From: Oscillospiraceae bacterium
GTDB taxonomy: Bacteria; Bacillota; Clostridia; Oscillospirales; Oscillospiraceae
Assembly: GCA_902787755.1 (NCBI GenBank)
Contig: CADAHL010000001.1
Location: 175,236 to 239,235, forward strand
Length of the DNA: 64,000 nt
Reading direction: 5' to 3'
Made by a program: the position numbers and the translations under genes. Every line of letters begins with the position of its first letter. The stretch's first letter is position 1. Below the pieces are notes generated by a model. The model did no database searches. It worked only from the letters and a program-made list of their open reading frames with translations, and had not been told where the DNA came from. Positions 15,998-25,005 of the stretch are shown here, one piece after another.

Positions 15998-16888
15998 TCA
16001 GCGAACCTCGGAAATGCTCTCAAACCCGGTACCGAACACGTTCTTGGCGTCGGTAACGATCACAAACGCGCGCTCGTCCAGACTCTTGATGGTCCGGCGC
16101 AGCTCGGGGATCTGGTTGCGCTTGATCACGCACATGATCACGTGCTTTTCCTGGTGGGAATAGGCGCCCACGCCTTCCAGGATCGTCACGCCCCGATGCA
16201 CGTGACCGGAGATGATCTCATGGGTCAGCGCGTCGGACTTGTCGCTGATGATATAACAGACGCAGGAGTTGTCAATACCGTACAGGAACAGGTCGATGAC
16301 CTTGGTCACCACGAACATGGCGATGACCGAATACATGGCGCTCTCATAATTGCCGACCACAAGGGCGTAGCCCGCGATGATCGCCACATCCAGGATCAGG
16401 ACGATGGTGCCGAAATTGAGCTGTGAGTATTTCTTCCGAAGGAGCTTGGCCACGATATCAATGCCGCCGGTTGTGGCGCCGTAATAATAGATCATACCCA
16501 GACCGGCCCCTTTGATCACGCCGCCGATAATGGTGGCCAGCATGGGATCGGTGGTCAGAACCAGATTGGTCAGGCTCATCAGGTCCACAAAGGCCGAGGA
16601 GACCGCCATGCCAACCAGAGATCCAATCAGCACGTCCGTACCGAGCTGACGCCAGGCCAGAGCGAACAGCGGGATATTCATGACCACCACCATCATACCG
16701 ATGGGCCAGTGGGTGAAGTAATTGAGGATCATGGCGATGCCTGTCACGCCGCCGGCCACGATCTCGTTGGGAAACAGAAAGCACTGGAACGCGACGGAAT
16801 ACACGAAGGACCCGATCACAACCAGGAAATACTTCCACACCAGCTTCCAGATACGCTGCTTGCCGGGCAGATTCGTTTTCACGCTCAT
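15998..16888 (-). CDS. YitT-family membrane protein (DUF161 + DUF2179)
   Basis: A 296-residue protein with about five or six membrane helices (DUF161, about residues 15-205, including PNEIVAGGVTGIAMI and GATTGGIDIVAKLLR). A cytoplasmic DUF2179 domain follows at the C-terminus (HRGVTILEGVGAYS, FVIVTDAKNVFGTGF). Family function is unknown; transport is often suggested. The ATG at 16888 is chosen over an in-frame TTG five codons upstream because GAGGAG precedes it. It starts 4 bases after the parC stop, so it is probably co-transcribed with parE-parC. Confidence 0.93.
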   Translation of the reverse strand: MSVKTNLPGKQRIWKLVWKYFLVVIGSFVYSVAFQCFLFPNEIVAGGVTGIAMILNYFTHWPIGMMVVVMNIPLFALAWRQLGTDVLIGSLVGMAVSSAFVDLMSLTNLVLTTDPMLATIIGGVIKGAGLGMIYYYGATTGGIDIVAKLLRKKYSQLNFGTIVLILDVAIIAGYALVVGNYESAMYSVIAMFVVTKVIDLFLYGIDNSCVCYIISDKSDALTHEIISGHVHRGVTILEGVGAYSHQEKHVIMCVIKRNQIPELRRTIKSLDERAFVIVTDAKNVFGTGFESISEVR

Positions 16889-16892
16889 ATCC

Positions 16893-19133
16893 TTACTCCT
16901 CAATCAATGATAGCTGTTCTTCTCCCCTGTCTTCGGGCCGGAGAAGCGCTCCTGCCGCCGGGATCGTTCTGGCGCGGTAGCGGCTGAGAGTCTGGATCCC
17001 GCTCTCTTTGGCCGTGCTGGCCCCCGTCAGGGCCCGGCGAGCCTTGGGCGTCATGACTGCCACTCCCTGGGTATCCCGGGTGGTTTTGGGCTGCAGAAGG
17101 CTGCTGTGGAACACCAGAGCCCGTCCGTCGCTGGTGAAAATAGTCAGATCCTGCTCTTCCTTCAGGGGAAGCAGCGCTACCAGGGGGCTCTTGTCAGAAT
17201 AGGCCTTAATGAGTTTTTTCCTCTTGGTCTTGGTCTCATAGGTGGACATCGGGATCCGGGCCGCCTTACCATTCTCGAAGAACAGCACCAGCTCCCCGGA
17301 GTAATCGCCGGGATCCAGCATGGAAAAGACGCTTTCGCCCTCGTCCATCTGGAGCTTCTGGGGCAGATACACGCCCAACGTGGAGGCCTTGCCGTCCTCC
17401 AGCTCGCTGAGACGGACCTTGTAAAGCTGGGCCTTGTCCGAGAAGATCAGCAGCTCCCGGCGGTTGGACGACTCGAAGCTGAGGCGCAGACCGTCCCCTT
17501 CCTTGTACTTCTGCTCCCCGCTCATGCGCAGGGATGCAGTCGGGATCTTTTTGAAATATCCCTCTCTGGACAGAAACAGGGTGACGGGCGTATCCTCCAC
17601 GGTCTCTTCCTCGTCAAACTCCTGGATCTCGTCGGAATAGACGATCTGGCTCTTCCGTGGGGTAGGATACTTCTTGTTGATCTTTTTCAGCTCCTCCACC
17701 AGGATGCCCTTGATCTTCCGTCGGCTGTTGAGGATGCTCTCCAGCTCCTGGATCTCATCTTCCAGAGCCTTGGTCTCAGCGGTGCGCTTGAGAATGTATT
17801 CGCGGTTAATATTGCGCAGCTTGATCTCCGCCACAAATTCCGCCTGGATTTGGTCGATGCCGAAGCCCATCATCAGGTTGGGCACCACTTCGCTCTCCAG
17901 CTCCGTCTCCCGGATAATAGCAATGGCTTTGTCGATATCCAGAAGGATGCTCTCCAGGCCCTGCAGCAGGTGCAGCTTGTCCTTCTTTTTCTGGAGATCA
18001 TAGTAGACTCTCCGGCGCACGCAGTCCATCCGCCAGGCGGTCCACTCCTCCAGGATCTCACGCACCCCCATCACTTTGGGATTGCCCGCCACCAGGATAT
18101 TGAAGTTGCAGGCAAAGGCGTCCTGCAGGGTGGTCATCTTATACAGCTTCTGCATGAGCTTTTCAGGATCCACGCCACGCTTCAAGTCGATCGCCAGACG
18201 CAGGCCGCTCAGGTCGGTCTCGTCCCGCATATCGTTGATTTCCCGGACCTTTCCGGTTTTAATAAGTTCGGCCACCTTGTCGATGATCGCCTCAGAGGTG
18301 GTGGTATAGGGGATCTCGTAGATCTCGATGATGTTTTCCTTCGGCAGATAGCGCCAGCGGGAACGGAGCTTCAGACTGCCACGGCCGGTCCGGTAGATCT
18401 TCTCCAGCTCCGGCCGGTCATAGATGATCTCGCCGCCGGTGGGAAAATCCGGGGCTGGCAGGGTGGAAAACAGGTCGTGATCCGGGTCCTTTAAGTAGGC
18501 GATAGTCGTCTCGCAGACCTCGTTGAGATTAAAACCGCAGATCTGGCTTGCCATACCGGCGGCGATACCCATGTTGGCAGAGACCAGCACGTTGGGAAAG
18601 GCGGTAGGCAGAAGGCTGGGCTCCTTCATGCTGCCGTCATAATTGTCCACGAAGTCCACGGTATCCTTATCGATGTCCCCAAACAGTTCCTGGCAGATGG
18701 CCGCGAGCTTTGCTTCGGTGTATCGGGAGGCCGCGTAGGACATATCCCGGGAATAGACCTTGCCGAAGTTTCCCTTGGAGTCCACAAAAGGAGTCAGCAG
18801 CGCCTGATAGCCCACGGAGAGACGCACCATGGTTTCATAGATAGCGGCGTCGCCATGGGGATTGAGGCGCATGGTCTGACCCACGATGTTGGCGCTTTTT
18901 GTCCTGGCTCCGGTCAGCAGCCCCATCTTGAACATGGTGTAAAGGAGCTTTCGGTGAGAAGGCTTAAAGCCGTCGATCTCCGGGATGGCGCGGGAGACGA
19001 TCACCGACATGGCGTAGGGCATGAAGTTCTGCTCCAGGGTCTCGGTGATTGGCTGTTCCAGGACCGCCGCTTTCAGGCCCACTACGTCGGGATTGTCGTA
19101 TTTTTTCTTTTCCGGTTCTTTTTTCTTAGCCAT
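16893..19133 (-). CDS. parC: type IIA topoisomerase subunit A (ParC-like)
   Basis: DNA-cleaving subunit of topoisomerase IV, 746 residues. The breakage-reunion domain contains the catalytic Tyr in SYAASRYTEAKL (about residue 136) and the quinolone-region sequence NPHGDAAIYETMVRL. A C-terminal beta-pinwheel follows, with no clear GyrA box, which favours ParC over GyrA. It belongs to the Clostridia group of divergent gyrase/topo IV pairs. It lies 18 bases downstream of its partner parE and 4 bases upstream of yitT. The ATG at 19133 has AAGAAAGAGAG upstream, a modest ribosome site. Confidence 0.9.
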   Translation of the reverse strand: MAKKKEPEKKKYDNPDVVGLKAAVLEQPITETLEQNFMPYAMSVIVSRAIPEIDGFKPSHRKLLYTMFKMGLLTGARTKSANIVGQTMRLNPHGDAAIYETMVRLSVGYQALLTPFVDSKGNFGKVYSRDMSYAASRYTEAKLAAICQELFGDIDKDTVDFVDNYDGSMKEPSLLPTAFPNVLVSANMGIAAGMASQICGFNLNEVCETTIAYLKDPDHDLFSTLPAPDFPTGGEIIYDRPELEKIYRTGRGSLKLRSRWRYLPKENIIEIYEIPYTTTSEAIIDKVAELIKTGKVREINDMRDETDLSGLRLAIDLKRGVDPEKLMQKLYKMTTLQDAFACNFNILVAGNPKVMGVREILEEWTAWRMDCVRRRVYYDLQKKKDKLHLLQGLESILLDIDKAIAIIRETELESEVVPNLMMGFGIDQIQAEFVAEIKLRNINREYILKRTAETKALEDEIQELESILNSRRKIKGILVEELKKINKKYPTPRKSQIVYSDEIQEFDEEETVEDTPVTLFLSREGYFKKIPTASLRMSGEQKYKEGDGLRLSFESSNRRELLIFSDKAQLYKVRLSELEDGKASTLGVYLPQKLQMDEGESVFSMLDPGDYSGELVLFFENGKAARIPMSTYETKTKRKKLIKAYSDKSPLVALLPLKEEQDLTIFTSDGRALVFHSSLLQPKTTRDTQGVAVMTPKARRALTGASTAKESGIQTLSRYRARTIPAAGALLRPEDRGEEQLSLIEE

Positions 19134-19151
19134 TGACGAAAGCTCTCTTTC

Positions 19152-21146
19152 TTAAGAGATATCGGCCAGATCCAGGTACTGAGACCCGAACTGGGAAATG
19201 TGAGTTTTTCTGCCCTCCAGGTCGTCGCCCAGCAGCAGGTCAAACACCTGGGCCATACGCTCGGCGTCCTCGGGCATGACCTTGATGAGCCTCCTGGTCT
19301 CCGGGTTCATGGTGGTCATCCACATCATGTCCGGATCGTTCTCGCCCAGACCCTTGCTGCGGCTGATGCTGGCCTTGGCGTTACCAAGGCTCTCCAGGAT
19401 CTCCGCCTTCTCCCGCTCGGAGTAGGCAAACCAGGTCTTGCCCTTGCTGTTGATCTCGTACAGTGGGGACTCGGCAATGAATACGTAGCCCTCCCGGATC
19501 AGCGTGGGCACCAGGCGGTAGAGCATGGTCAGGATCAGCGTGCGGATGTGGTAGCCGTCCACATCGGCGTCGGTGCAGATGATGACCTTGCTCCAGCGCA
19601 GATTGTTCAGATCGAAGCTACTGAGATCTTTGGTGTGCTTGTCCCGCACCTCAACCCCGCAGCCCAGGACCTTCATCAGGTCGGTGATCACGTCGCTTTT
19701 GAAGATCCGCACGTAATCGGCCTTCAGGCAGTTGAGGATCTTCCCGCGGACCGGCATGATGCCCTGGAACTCCGCGTCCCGGGACAGCTTACAGGCGCCA
19801 AGAGCGGAATCGCCCTCCACGATGTAGATCTCGCGGCGCTCCGGATCCCGGCTGCGGCAGTCCACAAATTTCTGGACCCGGTTGGCGATATCAATGCTGC
19901 CGGAGAGCTTTTTCTTCATGCCCTGCCTGGCCCGCTCCGCCGTTTCCCGGCTGCGCTTGTTGATCAGCACCTGCTCGGCGATCCGATCCGCCTCGGGCTT
20001 GTTCTCGATGAAATAGACCTCCAGCTGGGCCTTGAAGAATTCCGTCATGGCCTGCTGGATAAACTTATTGTTGATGGCCTTCTTGGTCTGGTTTTCGTAA
20101 GAGGTCTGGGTGGAGAAGCAGTTGGTTACCAGGATCAGGCAGTCCTGAATATCCTGGAACTTGATGGAGCTCTCGCCCTTCTGGTATTTGCCGTTCTGCT
20201 TCAGATACGCATCCAGAGCGGAAAGAAAGGCGCTTTTCGCCGCCTTGTCCGGAGAGCCGCCGTTTTCCAGCCAGGAGGAGTTGTGGTAATACTCCAGAAT
20301 GGAAGTCTTGTTGGAGAAGCAGAAGGCGGCGGTAATGCGCACTTTATACTCGGGCTTGTCCTCCCGGTCTCTTCCCTTTCGCTCGGTGGAGATAAAATAC
20401 GGCGCCGTAAGAGGGCCCTCTCCGGCCAGCTCCGTCACGTAGTCCACAATGCCGTTTTCATAGCGGTAATCCCGGGTCTCAAACTTGTTGCCCCTCTGGA
20501 TGCGCAGTCGGAAGGTGACGCCGGCATTTACCACCGCCTGGCGGTGAAGAATGTCGTCAAAATACTCTTCCGGGATCTCGATATCCGTAAAGACCTCCAG
20601 GTCCGGCCGCCAGCGGATGGTGGTGCCGGTCTTCTTCCGGTCGGCCGGCTCGATCTTCAGCTCCTGACCTTTTTTTCCTACCGGCTTGCCCTTTTTGAAG
20701 TGCAGGCTGTACTTGCTGCCGTCCCGCCATACGGTCACATCCATGTATTCCGAGGCATATTGTGTAGCGCAGGAGCCCAGGCCGTTGAGACCCAGAGAGT
20801 ATTCATAGTCGCCGCCGTCGTCGTTTTTGTATTTGCCGCCGGCATAGAGCTCACAGAACACCAGCTCCCAGTTGTAACGCTTCTCTACCGGGTTATAGTC
20901 CATCGGACAGCCCCGGCCGAAGTCTTCCACTTCAATGGAATGGTCCTCAAAGTAGGTCAGGGTGATCAGGTCACCGTGTCCCTCTCTGGCCTCGTCGATG
21001 GAGTTGGAGAGAATCTCAAAGACCGCGTGCTCGCAGCCGTCAAGCCCGTCAGAGCCGAAAATAACCGCCGGGCGTTTCCGGACCCGGTCCGCTCCCTTCA
21101 GTTGGGAGATACTGTCGTTGCCGTATTGTTCGCTGCCTTTTGCCAT
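19152..21146 (-). CDS. parE: type IIA topoisomerase subunit B (ParE-like)
   Basis: ATPase subunit of topoisomerase IV, 664 residues. The GHKL ATPase has the catalytic Glu in FEILSNSIDEA, and the ATP lid is divergent (VEDFGRGCPMDY and NGLGSCATQYAS instead of the usual DNGRGIP and GLHGVGAS). The Toprim domain is intact: EGDSALGACKLSRD and TDADVDGYHI. I start at the ATG 21146 (MAKGSEQYGND), 10 bases after AAAGGCG; an in-frame GTG seven codons upstream overlaps that site. It is the first gene of the parE-parC-yitT-lipoprotein run. The altered ATP lid means aminocoumarin-type binding could differ from model enzymes. Confidence 0.9.
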   Translation of the reverse strand: MAKGSEQYGNDSISQLKGADRVRKRPAVIFGSDGLDGCEHAVFEILSNSIDEAREGHGDLITLTYFEDHSIEVEDFGRGCPMDYNPVEKRYNWELVFCELYAGGKYKNDDGGDYEYSLGLNGLGSCATQYASEYMDVTVWRDGSKYSLHFKKGKPVGKKGQELKIEPADRKKTGTTIRWRPDLEVFTDIEIPEEYFDDILHRQAVVNAGVTFRLRIQRGNKFETRDYRYENGIVDYVTELAGEGPLTAPYFISTERKGRDREDKPEYKVRITAAFCFSNKTSILEYYHNSSWLENGGSPDKAAKSAFLSALDAYLKQNGKYQKGESSIKFQDIQDCLILVTNCFSTQTSYENQTKKAINNKFIQQAMTEFFKAQLEVYFIENKPEADRIAEQVLINKRSRETAERARQGMKKKLSGSIDIANRVQKFVDCRSRDPERREIYIVEGDSALGACKLSRDAEFQGIMPVRGKILNCLKADYVRIFKSDVITDLMKVLGCGVEVRDKHTKDLSSFDLNNLRWSKVIICTDADVDGYHIRTLILTMLYRLVPTLIREGYVFIAESPLYEINSKGKTWFAYSEREKAEILESLGNAKASISRSKGLGENDPDMMWMTTMNPETRRLIKVMPEDAERMAQVFDLLLGDDLEGRKTHISQFGSQYLDLADIS

Positions 21147-21207
21147 GTTGTTGATTCGCCTTTCCACAATATCTTGTAGCGCATACCAAATCCATATTAA
21201 CTCATGT

Positions 21208-21235
21208 AGTATAACATAATTTTTCGCTTTTTCAA
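21208..21235 (-). promoter_or_regulatory. promoter of parE-parC-yitT
   Basis: Minus strand TTGAAA (21230-21235), 16-base spacer, TATACT (21208-21213), about 60 bases upstream of the parE start. Confidence 0.7.
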
Positions 21236-21276
21236 GTCATTTCCCGGGAAAGCGGCTTTTCCGGAACAAAATCAAA

Positions 21277-21301
21277 GCCGCGGCGCAAAATGCGCCGCGG
21301 C
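21277..21301. other. perfect 11-bp G+C hairpin in the parE-bofA gap
   Basis: GCCGCGGCGCA (21277-21287) pairs with TGCGCCGCGGC (21291-21301) around AAA. On the minus strand it is followed by TTTGATTTT, a weak terminator pattern. The 341-base gap 21147-21487 otherwise holds the parE promoter and, on the plus strand, a TTGACA at about 21344 with no good -10 at normal spacing. bofA may use a sporulation sigma factor. Confidence 0.6.
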
Positions 21302-21487
21302 CCGCGGTCGATATTTTCCTGATTCGGGAAAACTCTCTTTCCGCTTGACATTTTCCCGTTTTGATGGTTCCATATAAGAGCCATCGGAACGCTCTGTCTT
21401 TCTCGGTCCCCGGGAAGCCGTCCGATGCTATTATGTGCCTCGTTCGGGGACTTCATCCGTCTATTATTTTCCAGGGAGGTTTATGCG

Positions 21488-21751
21488 ATGGAAACCTTAT
21501 CCGCGATTCTGATGCTGGCCGCCGCTGTGATCGGCGTCGTTCTGCTGATCAAAGTGCTCTCAGCGCCGATCCGCTGGATCTTCAAGCTTTTGCTGAACGC
21601 GGGCCTCGGCTTTGTCGCCCTTTGGATCGTGAACTTTTTTGGCGATTTTGTGGGGCTCAGCATTGACATGAGCTTTCTCAACTGTCTGATCGTGGGCTTT
21701 TTCGGCGTCCCGGGCGTGATCCTTCTGTCGATCCTGTCCTTCCTCTTCTGA
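21488..21751 (+). CDS. bofA: BofA-family inhibitor of pro-sigma-K processing
   Basis: Small integral membrane protein of 87 residues with two to three hydrophobic segments. The family signature is the C-terminal NCLIVGFFGVPGVILL following LLLNAGLGFVALWIVN. In Bacillus subtilis, BofA keeps the SpoIVFB protease silent until the forespore signals, so pro-sigma-K is cut at the right time. The ATG at 21488 has GGGAGG 8 bases upstream; an in-frame ATG 21 codons earlier lacks one. A sigK gene with a hydrophobic pro-sequence is in this window at 47548-48231, which supports a working checkpoint. It is monocistronic here, not next to recR. Confidence 0.85.
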   Translation: METLSAILMLAAAVIGVVLLIKVLSAPIRWIFKLLLNAGLGFVALWIVNFFGDFVGLSIDMSFLNCLIVGFFGVPGVILLSILSFLF

Positions 21752-21761
21752 AGCCGACCGC

Positions 21762-22454
21762 TCAGAAGATCCGATCCAGAAGCCCCGGAAGCTCATCAAG
21801 AGAACGAATCTCATAGTCCGCCCGGATATCCGGACGGGCTTTTTTCTGTTTGGGTTTGAACCAGCAGGTAGCGATCCCGGCGTTGATGCCGCCCAGAATA
21901 TCCGAGGTCAGGCTGTCCCCCACCATGATCGCCCGTTTCGGGTCAAAACCCGGGATCTGCGCAAAGCAGGCGCGGAAAAAGGCCGGGTCAGGCTTGTTGG
22001 CGCCCAACTCCTCGGAGATGAAGACCCCGTCGAAGAAGGAGCGAATCCCGGCTCCGGAGATCCTGCTGGCCTGTACGGCGCCCACGCCGTTGGAGGCGAC
22101 ATACAGGGCGTATTCATCCTGCAGCCGCTCCAGAAGCGCCGCCGCGCCGGGAACCAGCCAGTATCCCTCGTGCAGGTGGCCCTCATAGCGCGTGGTCACC
22201 TCCGAGGCGGAAAAATCCAGGCCCAACTCCCGCAGCCAGAGCTCATACCGGCTGACCAGCACCTCATCCCGGGTGAGCAGGCCCTGCTCCAGCTTTTCCC
22301 ACTGTCCGATGTTGATGACGCTGTAACGGTCCAGCTGCTCCGATGTGGGGCAGTATCCAAGCTCCTCCATCGTCCGGCGCAGGCTGTTTCGTTCTGCTTT
22401 ATGGAAATCCAGGATCGTGTCGTCCAGATCCAGGAACACAAAAGCTCGCTTCAT
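21762..22454 (-). CDS. HAD-family hydrolase, YjjG-type nucleotidase
   Basis: A 230-residue HAD phosphatase. Motif I is FLDLDDTILDF (nucleophile Asp and acid-base Asp, residues 9 and 11), motif II is VASNG, motif III is NKPDPAFF, and motif IV is GDSLTSDILGG. The pattern GDSLTSDI and the helical cap fit the YjjG/YfnB group, 5'-nucleotidases that clean up non-canonical pyrimidine nucleotides. The ATG at 22454 has AGGAGG 7 bases upstream. It follows murF by 14 bases on the same strand, so the two are likely co-transcribed, with no evident functional link. Confidence 0.88.
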   Translation of the reverse strand: MKRAFVFLDLDDTILDFHKAERNSLRRTMEELGYCPTSEQLDRYSVINIGQWEKLEQGLLTRDEVLVSRYELWLRELGLDFSASEVTTRYEGHLHEGYWLVPGAAALLERLQDEYALYVASNGVGAVQASRISGAGIRSFFDGVFISEELGANKPDPAFFRACFAQIPGFDPKRAIMVGDSLTSDILGGINAGIATCWFKPKQKKARPDIRADYEIRSLDELPGLLDRIF

Positions 22455-22468
22455 GGGCATCCCTCCTG

Positions 22469-23815
22469 TCACATGGCCTTGATCGCCTCGGAGATCCGCT
22501 CAAAGCGCGCCCCTCGGGACGCCTTCACCAGTACGGCGTCACCGGGCTGCAGCAGGCCGGGAAGAGCGGCAATCAGCTGTTCCGCTGTATCGAAAACTCT
22601 GCCCGACGCTCCGGCGCCGGAGACGATCTCGTCGCCAAACTGCCCGCAGGAGAGCACCAGCTCGACTCCCTTTTCTTCGGCATAGCGGCCGATCTCTCTG
22701 TGCAGCTCGGGGGCCAGGTCCCCCAGCTCCAGCATATCGCCAAGGATGCACACTCTCCTTCTGCCCAGGGCCGCCATGGAGTCGATCCCGCTTTTGACGG
22801 AATCGGGATTGGCATTGTAACAGTCATCGATCAGCAGGACCTTTCCCGTATCGGTGACAGCCGAACGCCGCCCCACCGGTTCGTAGGCTTCGATTCCCGC
22901 GATGATCTCTTCATCACTCAGCCCCAGAGCGAAGCCGGCGGCCGCGCCCTCCAGCGCAGCGTAAATCATATGTTTGCCAAAAGCGGGAATGGACACCCGG
23001 AAGCCCCGCTGCTGATACCGGATCGTACAGGAGCTGCGGCCCTCGGGATCGGTCTTGACATCCAGAGCCCTGACCTGGCAGCCTTCGCTCAGGCCGAAGT
23101 ACATTTTCTTGATGCTGCAGGGGTAGCGGCGCAGCATAGGATCGTCGCCGTTCAGGATCACGAGCCCATCCGGGGGCAGAAATTCCAGCATCTCGGTTTT
23201 CGCCTGAAGGACTCCGTCCAGATCGTGGAGAAACTCCAGATGGGCATGGCCGATCACCGTGAATAGGCCGATCGTCGGCCGGACCATCCGCGCAAGCTGG
23301 CGCATCTGCCCAAAACCGTTGATCCCCATCTCCACGACCGCCGCCTGATGCTCCGGCCCGATTCGGGACAGCGTCATGGGTACACCGATCTGATTGTTCA
23401 GGTTGCCCTCGGTTTTCAATACCTTCAGGCGCTGAGAGAGAACCGAAGACACACATTCCTTGGCCGAGGTCTTCCCCACGCTTCCGGTGATGCCCAGTAT
23501 GGGCAGACTCAGGGTTTCCCGATAGCCCGCAGCGATCTCCTCCAGGGCCGTCTGAACGTCGTCGACCAGAATGCAGGGGCCGGTCACCCCTTCCGGAAGT
23601 CTCTCGGCCAGACAACAGCCCGCTCCGGCCTCCAAAGCTCTGGCGATAAAGTCATGTCCGTCCACCCGTTCACCCTTGAAGGCGACGAACAGATCGCCGG
23701 CTTGGATCAACCGGCTGTCGATCACCACCTGGCCCAGCTCCCGTTCCGGAGCATTGGCGCCAACCAGCGTTCCCTTGCAGAGTCGGGCGGCTTTCTCCAG
23801 AGTGATTCCCTTCAT
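22469..23815 (-). CDS. murF: UDP-MurNAc-tripeptide:D-Ala-D-Ala ligase MurF
   Basis: Cytoplasmic ATP-dependent ligase adding D-Ala-D-Ala to the peptidoglycan precursor. The 448 residues show the Mur N-domain (SRLIQAGDLFVAFKGERVDGHDF), the ATP loop GITGSVGKTSAKE (about 106-118), EGNLNNQIGVP, EMGINGFGQM and the C-terminal DDCYNANPDSV. The ATG at 23815 (MKGITLEKAA) has AGGGGG upstream; a start 12 codons earlier has no ribosome site. It is divergent from the exonuclease gene and followed closely by the HAD phosphatase. No other mur gene is in the window. Confidence 0.96.
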   Translation of the reverse strand: MKGITLEKAARLCKGTLVGANAPERELGQVVIDSRLIQAGDLFVAFKGERVDGHDFIARALEAGAGCCLAERLPEGVTGPCILVDDVQTALEEIAAGYRETLSLPILGITGSVGKTSAKECVSSVLSQRLKVLKTEGNLNNQIGVPMTLSRIGPEHQAAVVEMGINGFGQMRQLARMVRPTIGLFTVIGHAHLEFLHDLDGVLQAKTEMLEFLPPDGLVILNGDDPMLRRYPCSIKKMYFGLSEGCQVRALDVKTDPEGRSSCTIRYQQRGFRVSIPAFGKHMIYAALEGAAAGFALGLSDEEIIAGIEAYEPVGRRSAVTDTGKVLLIDDCYNANPDSVKSGIDSMAALGRRRVCILGDMLELGDLAPELHREIGRYAEEKGVELVLSCGQFGDEIVSGAGASGRVFDTAEQLIAALPGLLQPGDAVLVKASRGARFERISEAIKAM

Positions 23816-23932
23816 TTTCCATTCCCCCTGTCTTCTCATGCAGTTTATCATACCCTTTCAGGATATGCAAAGAAATTCCCTCAGATTTCCCCTCAGAATT
23901 TTGAAAAAAGGCGTGCATATGCCGGAACATTG

Positions 23933-23941
23933 TGTTATAAT
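23933..23941 (+). promoter_or_regulatory. extended -10 promoter of the exonuclease gene
   Basis: TGTTATAAT (TGn + TATAAT, 23936-23941), with a TTGAAA 34 bases earlier that is too far to be its -35. Confidence 0.55.
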
Positions 23942-23973
23942 ACGGTGAAATTTTGAAAAAAGGGAACAAGCCT

Positions 23974-24963
23974 ATGAATTACGTGGTGGTGGATCTGGAG
24001 TGGAACCAGGCCATGAGCTCCAAATCCTCCGTATTTAACAAGCTCCCCATCCATTTGCGGGGAGAGATTATCGAGATCGGCGCGGTCAAGCTGGACGAGA
24101 ACCTTCGTCCTGCCGAAGAGTTTACCATCGATGTCAAGCCTGTTTATTTCCGCCGGATGCACTATAAGGTCAAAAAGATCACCGGCTTTGACAAGGATCG
24201 TCTGGCCAAGGGGCACAGTTTCCCCGAGGCTATGCAGCTGTTCCGTGAATGGTGCGGCGACGGTGTTACATTCCTGACCTGGGGCTGCGACGACCAGGGG
24301 ATCATGGAGCAGAACATTATTATCCACGATCTGGACTGGGACTGGATCGACGGCTGGGTGAACCTGCAGATGATCTATAATCTGCAGACCGGCGGCGACA
24401 AAAACCAGAAATCCCTGGCCAGCGCCATGGAGCACTTTGAGATCGAGCAGACCCGTGTCGCTCACGATGCGCTGGGTGACGCCTACAATACCGCTCTGGT
24501 CAGCACCCATCTGGATCTGGAGGAAGGGATCCGCCTGTATCCGGAGCTGGGAAGGATCCTGGCCTCCCGGATGCCGAATTATCACCCGCCGGTGGAAACC
24601 GACGGCCCCGCCGCTCTGGAGCACGAGACTCTGGACGGCTTTGCCGATAAGACCGAGGCCTTCTCAGACCCCAGAGTGGATCAGGCCCTTTGTCCGGTCT
24701 GCGGTGAGGTTATGACCGGCGTACGCTGGGTCAATCAGGGAGATCAGCGGTATATGAACCTCTTCTCCTGTGAGGAACACGGCAGCTTCCTGTCCCGGGT
24801 CCGTTTCCGCAAGGACAGGGATACCGAGACCTGGGCAGTAAATCGGCTTCTCTACGAGGCGGATGAGGAGATGCGCAACTTCTATAAATCCAAGTCCAAT
24901 CAGACCCGGCGCAGAGGCCGGGGCCACCGCAGAAGCGGAGGCAACAAGCAGGCTCTTTCATAA
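23974..24963 (+). CDS. DEDDh 3'-5' exonuclease with C-terminal zinc-binding tail
   Basis: A 329-residue protein of the DnaQ-like exonuclease family. Metal ligands are DLEW (Asp and Glu at residues 7 and 9), a central Asp in GCDDQGIM, and the late VAHDALGDAYNTA with the His-Asp pair of the DEDDh type. After about residue 215 comes a separate tail with CPVCGEV...CEEHG, a likely zinc site, and a very basic end (TRRRGRGHRRSGG). The start at 23974 (MNYVVVDLEW) follows AAAAGGG. This architecture is often annotated as an exonuclease of the ERI-1/KapD type in Clostridia; the substrate, DNA or RNA, is not certain. The basic tail suggests nucleic acid binding. Confidence 0.87.
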   Translation: MNYVVVDLEWNQAMSSKSSVFNKLPIHLRGEIIEIGAVKLDENLRPAEEFTIDVKPVYFRRMHYKVKKITGFDKDRLAKGHSFPEAMQLFREWCGDGVTFLTWGCDDQGIMEQNIIIHDLDWDWIDGWVNLQMIYNLQTGGDKNQKSLASAMEHFEIEQTRVAHDALGDAYNTALVSTHLDLEEGIRLYPELGRILASRMPNYHPPVETDGPAALEHETLDGFADKTEAFSDPRVDQALCPVCGEVMTGVRWVNQGDQRYMNLFSCEEHGSFLSRVRFRKDRDTETWAVNRLLYEADEEMRNFYKSKSNQTRRRGRGHRRSGGNKQALS

Positions 24964-24969
24964 GTTTTC

Positions 24970-25005
24970 AGCCAGCGTTCGAGCACCGAACGCTGGCTGT
25001 TTTTT
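24970..25005 (+). terminator. terminator of the exonuclease gene
   Basis: AGCCAGCGTTCG (24970-24981) pairs perfectly with CGAACGCTGGCT (24987-24998), followed by T6. It touches the stop of the convergent HTH gene. Confidence 0.9.

Noticed and set aside
19200-21179. A 659-codon open frame on the plus strand opposite parE
   Set aside because: Antisense shadow of parE, with low-complexity Leu/Val/Ala/Gly composition.
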